Shown: in pieces, positions 1 through 8,274 of the stretch
How the letters are laid out: each line of letters begins with the position of its first letter
Position numbering within the stretch: the stretch's first letter is position 1
NCBI RefSeq assembly: GCF_045446075.1
Contig: NZ_JBJJBQ010000002.1
Location: 248,001-312,000 of the forward strand
Reading direction: 5' to 3'
Length of the DNA stretch: 64,000 nucleotides
Source of the DNA: Flavisericum labens
GTDB taxonomy: Bacteria > Bacteroidota > Bacteroidia > Flavobacteriales > Flavobacteriaceae
Translations under genes and position numbers: made by a program
Notes under the pieces: generated by a model
Seen by the model: only the letters and a program-made list of their open reading frames with translations
The model's database searches: none
What the model was told of the DNA's origin: nothing

Positions 1-760
1 GGCAGGTATTGATGGAAATAAGGACCAATCCTATTTTTTATGCCAACTATTTCAGGAGCAATTGGCTAAATCGTTGTTTCCTATTGGAGAGCTTACCAAA
101 CCCGAAGTGCGCGAAATTGCTTCAAAACTAGATTTGGTTACTGCGGAAAAGAAAGATTCGCAAGGGCTTTGTTTTATAGGTAAGGTGAGGTTACCCGATT
201 TTCTTCAGCAGCAACTAAAGCCCAAAGAAGGTGTTATTGTTGAAGTCCCAAGAGAACAAGAAATTTTCAATAATATTGAAACGCAGTTCACTTCAGAAGA
301 AGAAAAATTAAAATACTTATCTCGAAAAATTGATTACACTTTAGATGACGGAAAAGTGGTTGGCAAACACCAAGGTGCGCATTATTTTACTAAAGGCCAA
401 CGAAAGGGTCTAGCAGTAGGAGGTACTGTTGAACCCTTATTTGTGATTGAAACCGACGTTAAAGAAAATGTTATTTACACGGGGCAAGGCAAAGAACACC
501 CAGGTTTATTAAAAAGAGCCCTATTTATTGATGATGATGAATTGCATTGGGTTCGTGAAGATTTAGCTTTAAAGGCAGGCGAAACAATGCAGGTCATGGC
601 TAGAATACGTTATCGTCAGCCATTAGAAAAAGCAATCTTACACTGCGTTGATAGTGGTTTATATGTGGAGTTTCAAAATTTTCAATCGGCAATAACGGAA
701 GGGCAATTTGTTGCTTGGTATAATGATGATGAGCTAATAGGTTCTGGAGTAATTTCGTAA
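1..760 (+). CDS. mnmA: tRNA-specific 2-thiouridylase MnmA, C-terminal part (5' end outside window)
   Basis: MnmA puts sulfur on C2 of the wobble uridine of tRNAs for Lys, Glu and Gln. The reading frame is open from base 2 and its first codons already give the family motif GIDGNKDQSYFL, so the gene starts upstream of the window and lacks its N-terminal PP-loop here. The conserved segment KDSQGLCFIGK carries the second catalytic cysteine, and the later beta-barrel part (HQGAHYFTKGQRKGL) follows. The segment between them contains a stretch of about 35 residues typical of the longer Bacteroidetes form. The frame ends in TAA. The next gene starts 21 bases downstream on the same strand. Identification is firm; only completeness is limited by the window edge. 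Confidence 0.95.
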   Translation, partial: AGIDGNKDQSYFLCQLFQEQLAKSLFPIGELTKPEVREIASKLDLVTAEKKDSQGLCFIGKVRLPDFLQQQLKPKEGVIVEVPREQEIFNNIETQFTSEEEKLKYLSRKIDYTLDDGKVVGKHQGAHYFTKGQRKGLAVGGTVEPLFVIETDVKENVIYTGQGKEHPGLLKRALFIDDDELHWVREDLALKAGETMQVMARIRYRQPLEKAILHCVDSGLYVEFQNFQSAITEGQFVAWYNDDELIGSGVIS

Positions 761-781
761 CTTGGCTAAAATCATTGCTAT

Positions 782-2401
782 ATGAAAATGTTTTTTTTTG
801 TTCTGAGTTTGGCTTTAATTGGTGGTCATCTCTTTGCACAACAAGATGCGTGGGTCTATTTTACAGACAAAGAAAATGTAGCGGCTTCAATTTCAACCCC
901 CATTTCTATACTTACACAAAAAGCCATCGATAGGAAAAATGCACACGGCATCAATATTGACGAACGAGATGTTCCTGTAAATGAATCTTACATTACTCAA
1001 TTAAAAACTCAAACGGGTATTACCGTTTTGGCAAAATCAAAATGGTTTAACGCTACTCATGTTCGAGGCAGCCAATCAGATATAGAAGCGCTTATAGTTT
1101 TGAATTTTGTTAGTTCTATTGATTTTGCCGATAAAAGTTTAAACAATAGGGGAAATATCAACAAGACAAAAAAGCATGAGTCTAAATTTAAGGAACAGTT
1201 AACTGACTTCAATTATGGAAATACAGCAAACCAGATAGAGATGATTAATGTTAATGCTTTACATGTCTTGAATTATACAGGTGAAGGAATGACGGTTGCT
1301 GTATTAGACGGTGGTTTTTCAAACGTAAACATTATGGGTGCGTTTCAAAGACTAAGGGAAGCAGGAAACCTTTTAGGAACATATGATTTTGTAAACAGAA
1401 GCGAGGATGTTTTCATCAATGCCATTGGATCGCATGGTACAAATGTTTTGAGCTGTATGGCCGGGTATATTCAAGATGAATATGTTGGAACTGCTCCGGA
1501 TGCAAAGTATTATCTCTTTACAACAGAAGATGGGTTAAACGAAAACCCGGTAGAGGAAAGTTATTGGGTAGAAGCTGCCGAGCGGGCTGATAGCCTAGGT
1601 ATAGATGTGATAAACACCTCTCTGGGGTATGGCGCTTTTTACGACAACCCAAACTATAATTATTCAGTTTCAGAATACGACGGTTATACAACATTTATAA
1701 CTAAAGGAGCCAATATAGCTTTTGAAAAAGGATTACTGCTGGTAAACTCTGCTGGAAATGAAGGGCTCAGCGGTGTTAATGTCCCTGCTGATTCACCCAA
1801 TGTGCTTTCTGTGGGAGCGGTTAATGCTAATGGAGAGTATGTGACATTTAGTTCGGTAGGAAGTACCATTCAACCTACACAAAAACCCGATGTTGTAGCT
1901 CAAGGCCAAGCAAGTTATATAATCACTAATAATAACACCGTGGCAACAGCCAACGGAACATCGTTTAGTTCTCCAATTTTGGCTGGAGGGGTTGTTTGTC
2001 TTTGGCAAGCGTTACCTGAAAAAACAAATGCTGAAATTATGCAATTAATCAGAGAATCTGCTTCACAATACGATACTCCCGATTATTTTTTGGGTTTTGG
2101 TATTCCCAACTTTCAAGAGGCTTTAAACCTAGGTTTGTCGATCAATACAAATATTTCAAACCAATCTAAAATTATTTGGTATCCTAACCCCGTAGAAGAG
2201 AGGTTAAATCTTAAAATAGAATCAAATCAAAGTCTTGTAAGATTTCAATTGTATGATGTTTTAGGTAAGGCTATCAATGGTTATGATTCAGTCTTTAGTC
2301 AATCAAAATCTATCAATATGGAATTTTTACCCACAGGTATTTATATCGCCAAATTAACTTATAACGCAGTTTCAAAAACGTTTAAATTGGTAAAACAATA
2401 A
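782..2401 (+). CDS. Secreted S8 (subtilisin-like) serine protease with type IX sorting domain
   Basis: A 539-residue secreted protease. A signal peptide covers roughly residues 1-20 (hydrophobic core, then FAQQ). The peptidase S8 domain spans about 165-450 and shows the complete triad: Asp176 in VAVLDGG, His218 in GSHGTNV, and Ser394 in NGTSFSSP; the oxyanion Asn is in NSAGNEG. Residues about 465-539 form a Por secretion-system sorting domain (WYPNPVEERL near its start, LPTGIYIAKL, a final KTFKLVKQ), so export through the type IX system and removal or anchoring of that tail is expected from family knowledge. Its stop codon overlaps the next start by one base (TAATG), so translation may be coupled to an apparently unrelated oxidoreductase. 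Substrate unknown. Confidence 0.93.
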   Translation: MKMFFFVLSLALIGGHLFAQQDAWVYFTDKENVAASISTPISILTQKAIDRKNAHGINIDERDVPVNESYITQLKTQTGITVLAKSKWFNATHVRGSQSDIEALIVLNFVSSIDFADKSLNNRGNINKTKKHESKFKEQLTDFNYGNTANQIEMINVNALHVLNYTGEGMTVAVLDGGFSNVNIMGAFQRLREAGNLLGTYDFVNRSEDVFINAIGSHGTNVLSCMAGYIQDEYVGTAPDAKYYLFTTEDGLNENPVEESYWVEAAERADSLGIDVINTSLGYGAFYDNPNYNYSVSEYDGYTTFITKGANIAFEKGLLLVNSAGNEGLSGVNVPADSPNVLSVGAVNANGEYVTFSSVGSTIQPTQKPDVVAQGQASYIITNNNTVATANGTSFSSPILAGGVVCLWQALPEKTNAEIMQLIRESASQYDTPDYFLGFGIPNFQEALNLGLSINTNISNQSKIIWYPNPVEERLNLKIESNQSLVRFQLYDVLGKAINGYDSVFSQSKSINMEFLPTGIYIAKLTYNAVSKTFKLVKQ

Positions 2402-3342
2402 TGGCAAATAGAATTACAAAACTTTTTAATATTAAATATCCCATTGTTCAAGCTGGTATGGTATGGAACAGTGGCTGGCGTTTGGCATCAGCATCAAGTA
2501 ATTCAGGAATTTTAGGTCTTATAGGAGCCGGAAGTATGTATCCTGAAGTTCTTCGCGAGCATATTCAAAAATGTAAAAAAGCTACTGATAAACCTTTTGG
2601 TGTAAACGTGCCTATGTTATATCCAAATATTGAAAAAATCATGGATATCATTGTTGAAGAGGGTGTTAAAATTGTTTTTACCTCTGCGGGAAACCCTAAA
2701 ACTTGGACGGCATGGTTGCAAGAACGAGGTATTATTGTTGTTCATGTGGTCAGTAGTGTAAAGTTCGCTCTCAAGGCCCAGGAAGCTGGTGTAGATGCCA
2801 TTGTTGCAGAAGGGTTTGAGGCTGGTGGGCATAACGGAAGGGATGAAACAACAACATTAACCTTAATGCCTATGGTAAAAGAAAAAATAAGTATTCCGTT
2901 AATAGCAGCAGGTGGCATTGCAACGGGTGCAGCTATGTTAGCTACGATGGTGCTGGGGGCAGATGGTGTGCAAATCGGTAGTCGCTTTGCGGCCAGTGAA
3001 GAAAGTTCGGCCCACATTAATTTTAAACAAGCGGTTGTTGATGCCAAAGAAGGCGACACCCAATTAACTTTAAAGGAATTGGCTCCGGTAAGGTTGATTA
3101 AGAATAAATTCTACCAAGACGTTCAGGAACTCTATAGAAGATCGCCATCGGTTGAGCAGTTAAAAGATTTGTTGGGCAGAGGTAGAGCAAAAAAAGGTAT
3201 GTTTGAAGGGGACCTAAAAGAAGGGGAGCTCGAAATAGGACAAATTTCTGGAGCCATTCACGATATTAAACCAGCGGCAGAAATTGTAAAAAATATTATT
3301 CAAGAATTTGAAAAGGCCAAAACTATCGTTTCTAATTTTTAA
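2401..3342 (+). CDS. Nitronate monooxygenase family FMN enzyme (NMO/FabK-like)
   Basis: A 313-residue TIM-barrel flavoprotein of the 2-nitropropane dioxygenase family. Family landmarks are IVQAGM near residue 15, GGHNGRDE around 142-149 with the His144 expected for class NMO enzymes, IAAGGIATG at 168-176 and LGADGVQIGSRF at 185-196, which bind FMN phosphate. Members either oxidise alkyl nitronates or reduce enoyl-ACP (FabK); the sequence alone does not separate these, though the AGGHNGR segment fits nitronate monooxygenase at least as well. The start ATG overlaps the stop of the protease gene. No partner genes point to a pathway. Confidence 0.85.
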   Translation: MANRITKLFNIKYPIVQAGMVWNSGWRLASASSNSGILGLIGAGSMYPEVLREHIQKCKKATDKPFGVNVPMLYPNIEKIMDIIVEEGVKIVFTSAGNPKTWTAWLQERGIIVVHVVSSVKFALKAQEAGVDAIVAEGFEAGGHNGRDETTTLTLMPMVKEKISIPLIAAGGIATGAAMLATMVLGADGVQIGSRFAASEESSAHINFKQAVVDAKEGDTQLTLKELAPVRLIKNKFYQDVQELYRRSPSVEQLKDLLGRGRAKKGMFEGDLKEGELEIGQISGAIHDIKPAAEIVKNIIQEFEKAKTIVSNF

Positions 3343-3354
3343 ATGGATTTATAT

Positions 3355-3466
3355 AAAAAAGGGAGAAAATTGCTTTCCTCCCTAAAATCTTGAAACCTTA
3401 AGTTTTTGAATCCCTAATAACTAAACTTAACTGTCTCGAAATATGCTCACTAGTTCTTTGGGAGAA
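3355..3466 (-). ncRNA. Candidate small RNA with own promoter and Rho-independent terminator
   Basis: No gene lies between 3342 and 3602 on either strand, yet the minus strand carries a full transcription unit. TATCTTTA at 3479-3472 is close to the Bacteroidetes -7 consensus TAnnTTTG. About 110 bases downstream the minus strand forms GGGAG (3382-3378), a 12-base loop, CTCCC (3365-3361) and then six T (3360-3355), a standard terminator. No open frame of useful length lies inside. The 5' part contains another TCTCCC that could pair with the GGGAG arm. Transcript ends are inferred, and identity with a known RNA family could not be tested. Confidence 0.5.
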
Positions 3467-3512
3467 TATGTTAAAGATACGAAAAAACCATGGGGTTTTT
3501 AAGTTAATTTGT

Positions 3513-3540
3513 AGAATTATTAACATTTGTTAATAATTCT
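3513..3540. repeat. 28-base perfect inverted repeat between sRNA candidate and MATE gene
   Basis: AGAATTATTAACA (3513-3525), a 2-base centre, and TGTTAATAATTCT (3528-3540) are exact reverse complements. The element lies between the putative minus-strand promoter at 3472-3479 and the MATE gene at 3602. With such a short loop it looks more like a protein-binding operator than an RNA hairpin; no T-run follows. Function is inferred. Confidence 0.55.
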
Positions 3541-3589
3541 ATCTTCGAAAAGAGTTGCGCAAATGGTGTAAAAAGCCAAGCTTATCATT

Positions 3590-3597
3590 TACTTTTG
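3590..3597 (+). promoter_or_regulatory. -7 element next to the MATE gene start
   Basis: TACTTTTG matches TAnnTTTG exactly and ends 4 bases before the ATG at 3602, so the transcript would start at or next to the start codon (leaderless or nearly so). No TTG sits at the expected -33 spacing, which lowers confidence. Confidence 0.45.
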
Positions 3598-3601
3598 CCA
3601 A

Positions 3602-4978
3602 ATGCAATTAGCGAAATACACGAAAGAATTTAGTTACAATTGGCGATTGGCTGCACCAGTTATGCTCGGTATGTTGGGGCATACTTTTGTTAGTTTTGTT
3701 GATAATATTATGGTAGGGCAACTGGGTACTGCAGAACTGGCTGCCGTATCTTTAGGAAACAGTTTTATGTTCGTTGCTATGTCATTGGGCATTGGATTTT
3801 CCACCGCTATTACACCGCTAATTGCTGAAGCCGATGCTGGGCAAAATTTTGCTTCCGGAAAGTCCTCTTTTAAACATGGACTATTTTTATGTACCATTTT
3901 GGGTATCATGATGTTTTTGTTGGTTTATTTCGCTAAACCTCTAATGTACTTAATGCAACAACCCTTGGAGGTAGTTGAGTTAGCTATCCCATATCTTGAT
4001 CTTGTGGCCATTTCGTTAATTCCATTAATTATTTTTCAAGCTTTTAAGCAGTTTAGTGATGGTTTGTCTATGACAAAATACCCTATGTATGCCACTATTT
4101 TAGCCAATATTATCAATGTGGTTTTAAATTATATTTTCATTTTTGGAAAGTTGGGTATGCCAGAATTGGGTATTGTGGGCGCTGCATACGGAACACTTAT
4201 ATCTCGCTTGGTCATGGTTGGGCATCTTTGGTTTTTGTTGGCAAAAAAAGAAAAATCAAAAAACTATGTAACCCAAGTTAAATTTTGGGTTTTAGATAAA
4301 TTGATGCTTAAAAAAATCATTAATCTGGGTACACCCAGTGCTATGCAAATGTTTTTTGAAGTCGCTATTTTTACTGCGGCCATTTGGCTTAGCGGTTTGT
4401 TGGGTAAAAATCCGCAAGCGGCCAATCAAATTGCGTTAAACTTAAGTTCTATGACGTTTATGGTAGCCACTGGTTTAAGTGTTGCGGCTATGGTCCGTGT
4501 AGGAAACCAAAAGGGATTAAAAAAGTATTTAGAATTACGGAGAATAGCACATTCCATATTTTTCCTTGGAATTATTTTTGCTTTAGTTTTCGCTATTTTC
4601 TTTTTTGTATTTCATGCCCAATTGCCCAAATTGTATTTAGATTATAACGATGTTGAAAATGCTACAGATAATAGAGAGGTGATGCAAATAGCAGGTAAAC
4701 TTTTGCTTATTTCGGCCGTATTTCAAATAAGCGATAGTATTCAAGTGTTGGTTTTGGGTGCGTTGCGTGGACTTCAGGATGTTAAAATACCGATGGTCTT
4801 GGTTTTTGTTTCCTATTGGGTGGTGGGGTTTCCCATATCTTGGTTTTTAGGAAAAGCGAATGCTTATGGCAGTTTTGGTATTTGGCTCGGACTTTTAGCT
4901 GGTTTGACCGTGGCAGCAATTTTGTTATATATTCGGTTCCATTTTCTAACTAAAAGGCTAATTTTGTCGAATAAATAA
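3602..4978 (+). CDS. MATE family multidrug/Na+ efflux transporter
   Basis: A 458-residue inner membrane protein with about twelve hydrophobic helices in two repeats, the length and pattern of the MATE (NorM-like) family. The N-terminal segment APVMLGMLGHTFVSFVDNIM is the usual family start, and the GQLGTAELAAVSLGNS stretch follows. The second half begins with LINLGTPSAMQMFFE-like residues near 240. Members export cationic drugs or metabolites in exchange for Na+ or H+. The gene has its own upstream region holding a 28-base palindrome and a -7 element, and is followed 9 bases later by a small conserved acidic protein. Substrate not deducible. Confidence 0.93.
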   Translation: MQLAKYTKEFSYNWRLAAPVMLGMLGHTFVSFVDNIMVGQLGTAELAAVSLGNSFMFVAMSLGIGFSTAITPLIAEADAGQNFASGKSSFKHGLFLCTILGIMMFLLVYFAKPLMYLMQQPLEVVELAIPYLDLVAISLIPLIIFQAFKQFSDGLSMTKYPMYATILANIINVVLNYIFIFGKLGMPELGIVGAAYGTLISRLVMVGHLWFLLAKKEKSKNYVTQVKFWVLDKLMLKKIINLGTPSAMQMFFEVAIFTAAIWLSGLLGKNPQAANQIALNLSSMTFMVATGLSVAAMVRVGNQKGLKKYLELRRIAHSIFFLGIIFALVFAIFFFVFHAQLPKLYLDYNDVENATDNREVMQIAGKLLLISAVFQISDSIQVLVLGALRGLQDVKIPMVLVFVSYWVVGFPISWFLGKANAYGSFGIWLGLLAGLTVAAILLYIRFHFLTKRLILSNK

Positions 4979-4987
4979 TTTCAAAAC

Positions 4988-5215
4988 ATGACACTTCCAA
5001 AGTTTATTTTAGGTGATAATACCGATTATCCAAACGCTATTTTTGTAATCCACACAGAATTCCCTAGGTTTATAATTAATCTTGAAAATGATGAAGTGGA
5101 GTGGTTTGAAGACTTTGATGCCGAAGACCAAAAGGAATTAGAGACTGAAACAGAAAATGCCATTAAGCAGGCTACAGAATTTTATGATGCTGAGGTAGCT
5201 AAATATGATGAATAA
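4988..5215 (+). CDS. Small acidic conserved hypothetical protein
   Basis: A 75-residue cytosolic protein with no signal peptide or membrane helix. The first half is predicted beta (FILGDNTDYPNAIFVIHTEFPRFI), the second an acidic helix rich in Asp and Glu. It resembles a small uncharacterised protein common in Flavobacteriaceae, but no domain can be named. It lies 9 bases after the MATE gene and directly ahead of the PAP2 phosphatase on the same strand, so co-transcription is plausible. Length, position and composition argue for a real gene. Confidence 0.7.
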   Translation: MTLPKFILGDNTDYPNAIFVIHTEFPRFIINLENDEVEWFEDFDAEDQKELETETENAIKQATEFYDAEVAKYDE

Positions 5216-5271
5216 TTAGAGGTCATTTGATTTCTAAATTTGTTTCAAAAAAAGCCAAAATAACTTCAAAA

Positions 5272-5841
5272 ATGATTGACACGCTAATACAATATGATAC
5301 AGAACTTTTTTTATTTTTAAACAACTTAGGAACACCTAGTTGGGATGGTTTTTGGTTAACCGTAACCAACAAGCTAACGTTCATTCCTCTTTATGCTGTA
5401 TTGTTGTTTTTTCTTTATAAAAAATACGGTTTGAAATCTTTGCTCGTTTTTGTTGTGGTCGTCGCTTTAATGATTACGTTTACCGACCAAATCACCAATG
5501 TTTTTAAACGCGGATTTTCTCGGCCTAGACCTTGCGGAAATACCGATATTTTTGAACAACTTCGGTTCATTGCCGTTCGGTGCGGTAAATTTGGGTTCTT
5601 TTCGGGGCATTCTTCAAACTCTATGGCTGTGGCCGTTTTTGCAGGTTTATTGTTGCGGCCGTATTTCAAAAGTCTGATTTTTATTTTACTCTTTTGGAGT
5701 GCAACGGTTGCCTATAGCAGAATTTATGTTGGAGTGCATTATCCGTTGGATATTATTTGCGGAATGGCTTTTGGGGCTATTTCAGGCTTTATGTTTTATA
5801 AATTGACAAAATACCTTTTAAGAAGGTTGGTTGAGGCTTAA
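5272..5841 (+). CDS. PAP2-family membrane phosphatase
   Basis: A 189-residue membrane phosphatase of the type 2 phosphatidic acid phosphatase family. All three motifs are present: KRGFSRPRP (K-x6-RP), FSGHSSNS with the catalytic His, and SRIYVGVHYPLD with the second catalytic His and Asp. About five hydrophobic helices surround them. Such enzymes dephosphorylate undecaprenyl pyrophosphate, phosphatidylglycerol phosphate or related lipids at the membrane face. I chose ATG at 5272; an in-frame TTG at 5227 would add a charged 15-residue extension less typical of the family. Its last 24 bases overlap the convergent meaB gene. Confidence 0.9.
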   Translation: MIDTLIQYDTELFLFLNNLGTPSWDGFWLTVTNKLTFIPLYAVLLFFLYKKYGLKSLLVFVVVVALMITFTDQITNVFKRGFSRPRPCGNTDIFEQLRFIAVRCGKFGFFSGHSSNSMAVAVFAGLLLRPYFKSLIFILLFWSATVAYSRIYVGVHYPLDIICGMAFGAISGFMFYKLTKYLLRRLVEA

Positions 5842-6906
5842 ATTTAAGAGATAATCGGCAGCAGCAAAAGGTGTAGTTTTGTTTGCAGCTAAAAGTTCCA
5901 ATTGGGTTTTTAATTCCTTTTTGATTTTTGGATTTTCGAAAAACTGGGATTTCAACTCTTCTTCAATAGTTTGAACGAGCCAATATTCATTTTGTTTATT
6001 TCTTTTTTCTTCGAAATAACCATTTGAAGTTGTGGTTTCAGCATAATCTAAGATCATTTTCCAAATTTGGTCAATGCCTTCGTTGTTAATTGCGCTACAT
6101 CGAGAAACCTTGGGTGGCCATTTTGAAGCCTTTTCGGGGTATAGGTGTAGAGCGCGTTTAAATTCAGTTTCCGCTAGCTTAGCGGGTTTAAGGTTGTCGC
6201 CATCGGCTTTATTGATGATTATGGCATCGGCCATTTCTATAATTCCGCGTTTAATGCCCTGCAACTCATCACCCGCACCAGCCAGTTTTAAAAGCAAAAA
6301 GAAGTCTACCATGCTGTGAACGGTGGTTTCGCTTTGCCCCACGCCAACGGTTTCCACTATTATCACATCAAAACCTGCGGCTTCACATAAAACAATAGTT
6401 TCTCGCGTTTTTCGAGCTACACCGCCCAAAGATTCACCAGATGCTGAAGGGCGTATAAAAGCGTTTTCGCTTTTGGCTAAGTTCTCCATTCTGGTTTTAT
6501 CGCCTAAAATACTTCCTTTGGTAATGGTGCTGCTAGGGTCAATGGCTAAAACGGCAACGCGTTTACCATAATCGGTTAGGTGTTGTCCTAAAGCTTCAAT
6601 AAATGTGCTTTTCCCTACGCCGGGCACCCCAGTAATGCCAATACGGATAGATTTGTTCGCATGAGGTAAACAATCCTGTATAATGCTTTTTGCCTGTTGA
6701 GCATGTTTTGGATTTTTACTTTCAATAAGGGTAATGGCTCTGCTTAATGCGGTGATGTCTTGTTTTAAAATGTTTTCAACTAGCGTAGCGGCATTTAACT
6801 CAATTTTGCGTTTGTCTTTAATGGATTTTATTGAAGGTGAATTTGCGCTTTCTGAACTAGAAACACCTTTTTTTTCTTCTAAAGCCAATTTTTTTTGTTT
6901 TGCCAC
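5818..6906 (-). CDS. meaB: MeaB/ArgK GTPase, chaperone of methylmalonyl-CoA mutase
   Basis: A 362-residue G3E-type GTPase. Walker A is GVPGVGKST at about residues 93-101, the second conserved segment IIVETVGVGQSE follows near 180, and NKADGDN gives base recognition. MeaB proteins protect and reload the B12-dependent methylmalonyl-CoA mutase. No mutase gene is in this window. The first 45 residues are a lysine- and serine-rich extension of unclear role. The gene is convergent with the PAP2 gene and the 3' ends overlap. Identification is confident. Confidence 0.93.
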   Translation of the reverse strand: MAKQKKLALEEKKGVSSSESANSPSIKSIKDKRKIELNAATLVENILKQDITALSRAITLIESKNPKHAQQAKSIIQDCLPHANKSIRIGITGVPGVGKSTFIEALGQHLTDYGKRVAVLAIDPSSTITKGSILGDKTRMENLAKSENAFIRPSASGESLGGVARKTRETIVLCEAAGFDVIIVETVGVGQSETTVHSMVDFFLLLKLAGAGDELQGIKRGIIEMADAIIINKADGDNLKPAKLAETEFKRALHLYPEKASKWPPKVSRCSAINNEGIDQIWKMILDYAETTTSNGYFEEKRNKQNEYWLVQTIEEELKSQFFENPKIKKELKTQLELLAANKTTPFAAADYLLNLSLNQPS

Positions 6907-6991
6907 GAATTCACGAATGTTCTTCTAAATTACAAATTTATTTTTATTGAAAAATGTAAACTGCGACTGTTAGCTAAATACTACCAACTTT

Positions 6992-7546
6992 TTATTTAAG
7001 AGGTACCGCAATTTTAACATCGTCCCAAGCCATGGTCAACGACAGATTATCGGTGGAATTGTCAAAAGCAATAGTGAACTGCTCTACGGTATTTTCTAAC
7101 TGCTGAACGGGCACTTCAATATTCAATACATCGTAGTTCGGGTCCCACATCGGTTTCATCTCGGCATTTACACCCCATGAATATTCTTTGGAGTTAAACA
7201 TAACTGTCCATGTAGAATCTTTTGGCACTGTCCATAGCGTGTATTTCCCAGCATCTAACAGTAAACCATTAATTTTTAAAGGCTGGTTGGTCTCGAACGT
7301 GGTCGCCTCATTAGCTCCTGTCCGCCAAACTTGATTGTAGGGTACCAAACCACCAAAAATATCCCTGTCTTTTTTATATGGACGGTTATAAAACACCTTC
7401 ATTTTTAAATCGTTTAATTTAAATTCTACGGTGTCCTTAGGGCTCAGTCGTTTTTCGAAAATGTTTTCAACAAAGATAGAATACAAAAACAGACCCGAGG
7501 CTATAATAGAAAGTAGTATTAATAGGCGTTTTAAAAAGGAGTTCAT
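6992..7546 (-). CDS. DUF2911 domain protein, membrane-anchored
   Basis: A 184-residue protein with one N-terminal hydrophobic segment (about residues 6-25), likely a membrane anchor or uncleaved signal. The rest is a DUF2911 domain: VEFKLNDLKMKVFYNRPYK, then GGLVPYNQVWRTGANEAT, and KYTLWTVP. The function of DUF2911 is not established. ATG at 7546 is preferred over an upstream TTG because a good -7 element (TATATTTG on the minus strand, 7573-7566) would place the transcript start between them. Stands alone, divergent from the sigma factor gene at 7723. Confidence 0.88.
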   Translation of the reverse strand: MNSFLKRLLILLSIIASGLFLYSIFVENIFEKRLSPKDTVEFKLNDLKMKVFYNRPYKKDRDIFGGLVPYNQVWRTGANEATTFETNQPLKINGLLLDAGKYTLWTVPKDSTWTVMFNSKEYSWGVNAEMKPMWDPNYDVLNIEVPVQQLENTVEQFTIAFDNSTDNLSLTMAWDDVKIAVPLK

Positions 7547-7565
7547 ATAGAGCAATTTATGCAAG

Positions 7566-7573
7566 CAAATATA
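7566..7573 (-). promoter_or_regulatory. -7 element for the DUF2911 gene
   Basis: TATATTTG on the minus strand matches TAnnTTTG exactly and lies about 20 bases upstream of the ATG at 7546, leaving a leader of roughly 15 bases. It decides the start choice for that gene. Confidence 0.5.
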
Positions 7574-7634
7574 ATTTAAAAGGTATAACTATAAAATGCA
7601 AACGTACATTTATTTAGCTTTGTTATATCGCCTC

Positions 7635-7648
7635 AAAAAAAAAAAAAA
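7635..7648. repeat. A14 homopolymer upstream of sigma factor gene
   Basis: Fourteen consecutive A on the plus strand, followed directly by TTG and, 17 bases later, by TATTTTTT, a near match to the -7 element. The tract lies just upstream of the likely promoter of the sigma factor operon and could change length by slippage. Confidence 0.6.
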
Positions 7649-7722
7649 TTGAATTTTTTGCAACACCTTATTTTTTTTATCGTCTTTAAAGTGAACTAAC
7701 CGAAACCAGAAGTAAAACAAGC

Positions 7723-8274
7723 ATGTTTCAAGTTGACATTATAGAACAATGTAAACAGAACAACCGAAAAGCACAATTGCAGTTATACAACCAGTACTGC
7801 GATGGGATGTATATTGTTGCTAAAAGGTTTTTCAAAGATGCTGCCGATGCCGAAGATGTGGTGCAAGAAGCATTTATTAAGGCTTTTACGAAATTGCACC
7901 AGTACAAGGCAGAGGTTACTTTTGGGGCTTGGTTAAAACGTATTGTGGTTAATAGGTGTATAGATGTTTTAAAATCCAGGAAACACCAATTGGTTGAACT
8001 GGAAGAGGTGCACTTAAAAGTGGTCGATACACCTAAAAACGACAAATGGTTGGTAGAAGATACAATGACTTTAAACGATGTGAAACGAGCCATAGAAGAG
8101 CTACCCGATAAATATCGCTATGTAGTAATGCTGTATTTAATTGAAGGCTACGACCATCAAGAGATTTCCAGTATTTTGGGGATTTCGCAAGTGACATCGC
8201 GAACCCAATTATCAAGAGGTAAAACAAAATTACAAACCCTTTTAACACTTAAAAAAGATGGCACAAAATATTAG
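7723..8274 (+). CDS. ECF-type RNA polymerase sigma factor
   Basis: A 183-residue sigma-70 family factor with region 2 (YNQYCDGMYIVAKRFFKDAADAEDVVQEAFIKAF, quoted in parts: the DAEDVVQEAF core is near residues 42-51) and region 4 (ELPDKYRYVVMLYLIEGYDHQEISSILGIS core) and no region 1.1 or 3, as in ECF factors. It is followed by a gene overlapping it by 17 bases that encodes a single-helix membrane protein, the usual arrangement for a sigma factor and its membrane anti-sigma partner. The third gene encodes a large exported or periplasmic protein that may be the target or sensor. The regulon is unknown. Confidence 0.93.
   Translation: MFQVDIIEQCKQNNRKAQLQLYNQYCDGMYIVAKRFFKDAADAEDVVQEAFIKAFTKLHQYKAEVTFGAWLKRIVVNRCIDVLKSRKHQLVELEEVHLKVVDTPKNDKWLVEDTMTLNDVKRAIEELPDKYRYVVMLYLIEGYDHQEISSILGISQVTSRTQLSRGKTKLQTLLTLKKDGTKY

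Noticed and set aside
6074..6571. Two open frames on the plus strand inside meaB
   Set aside because: They are shadows of the minus-strand gene, whose GTPase motifs are complete.
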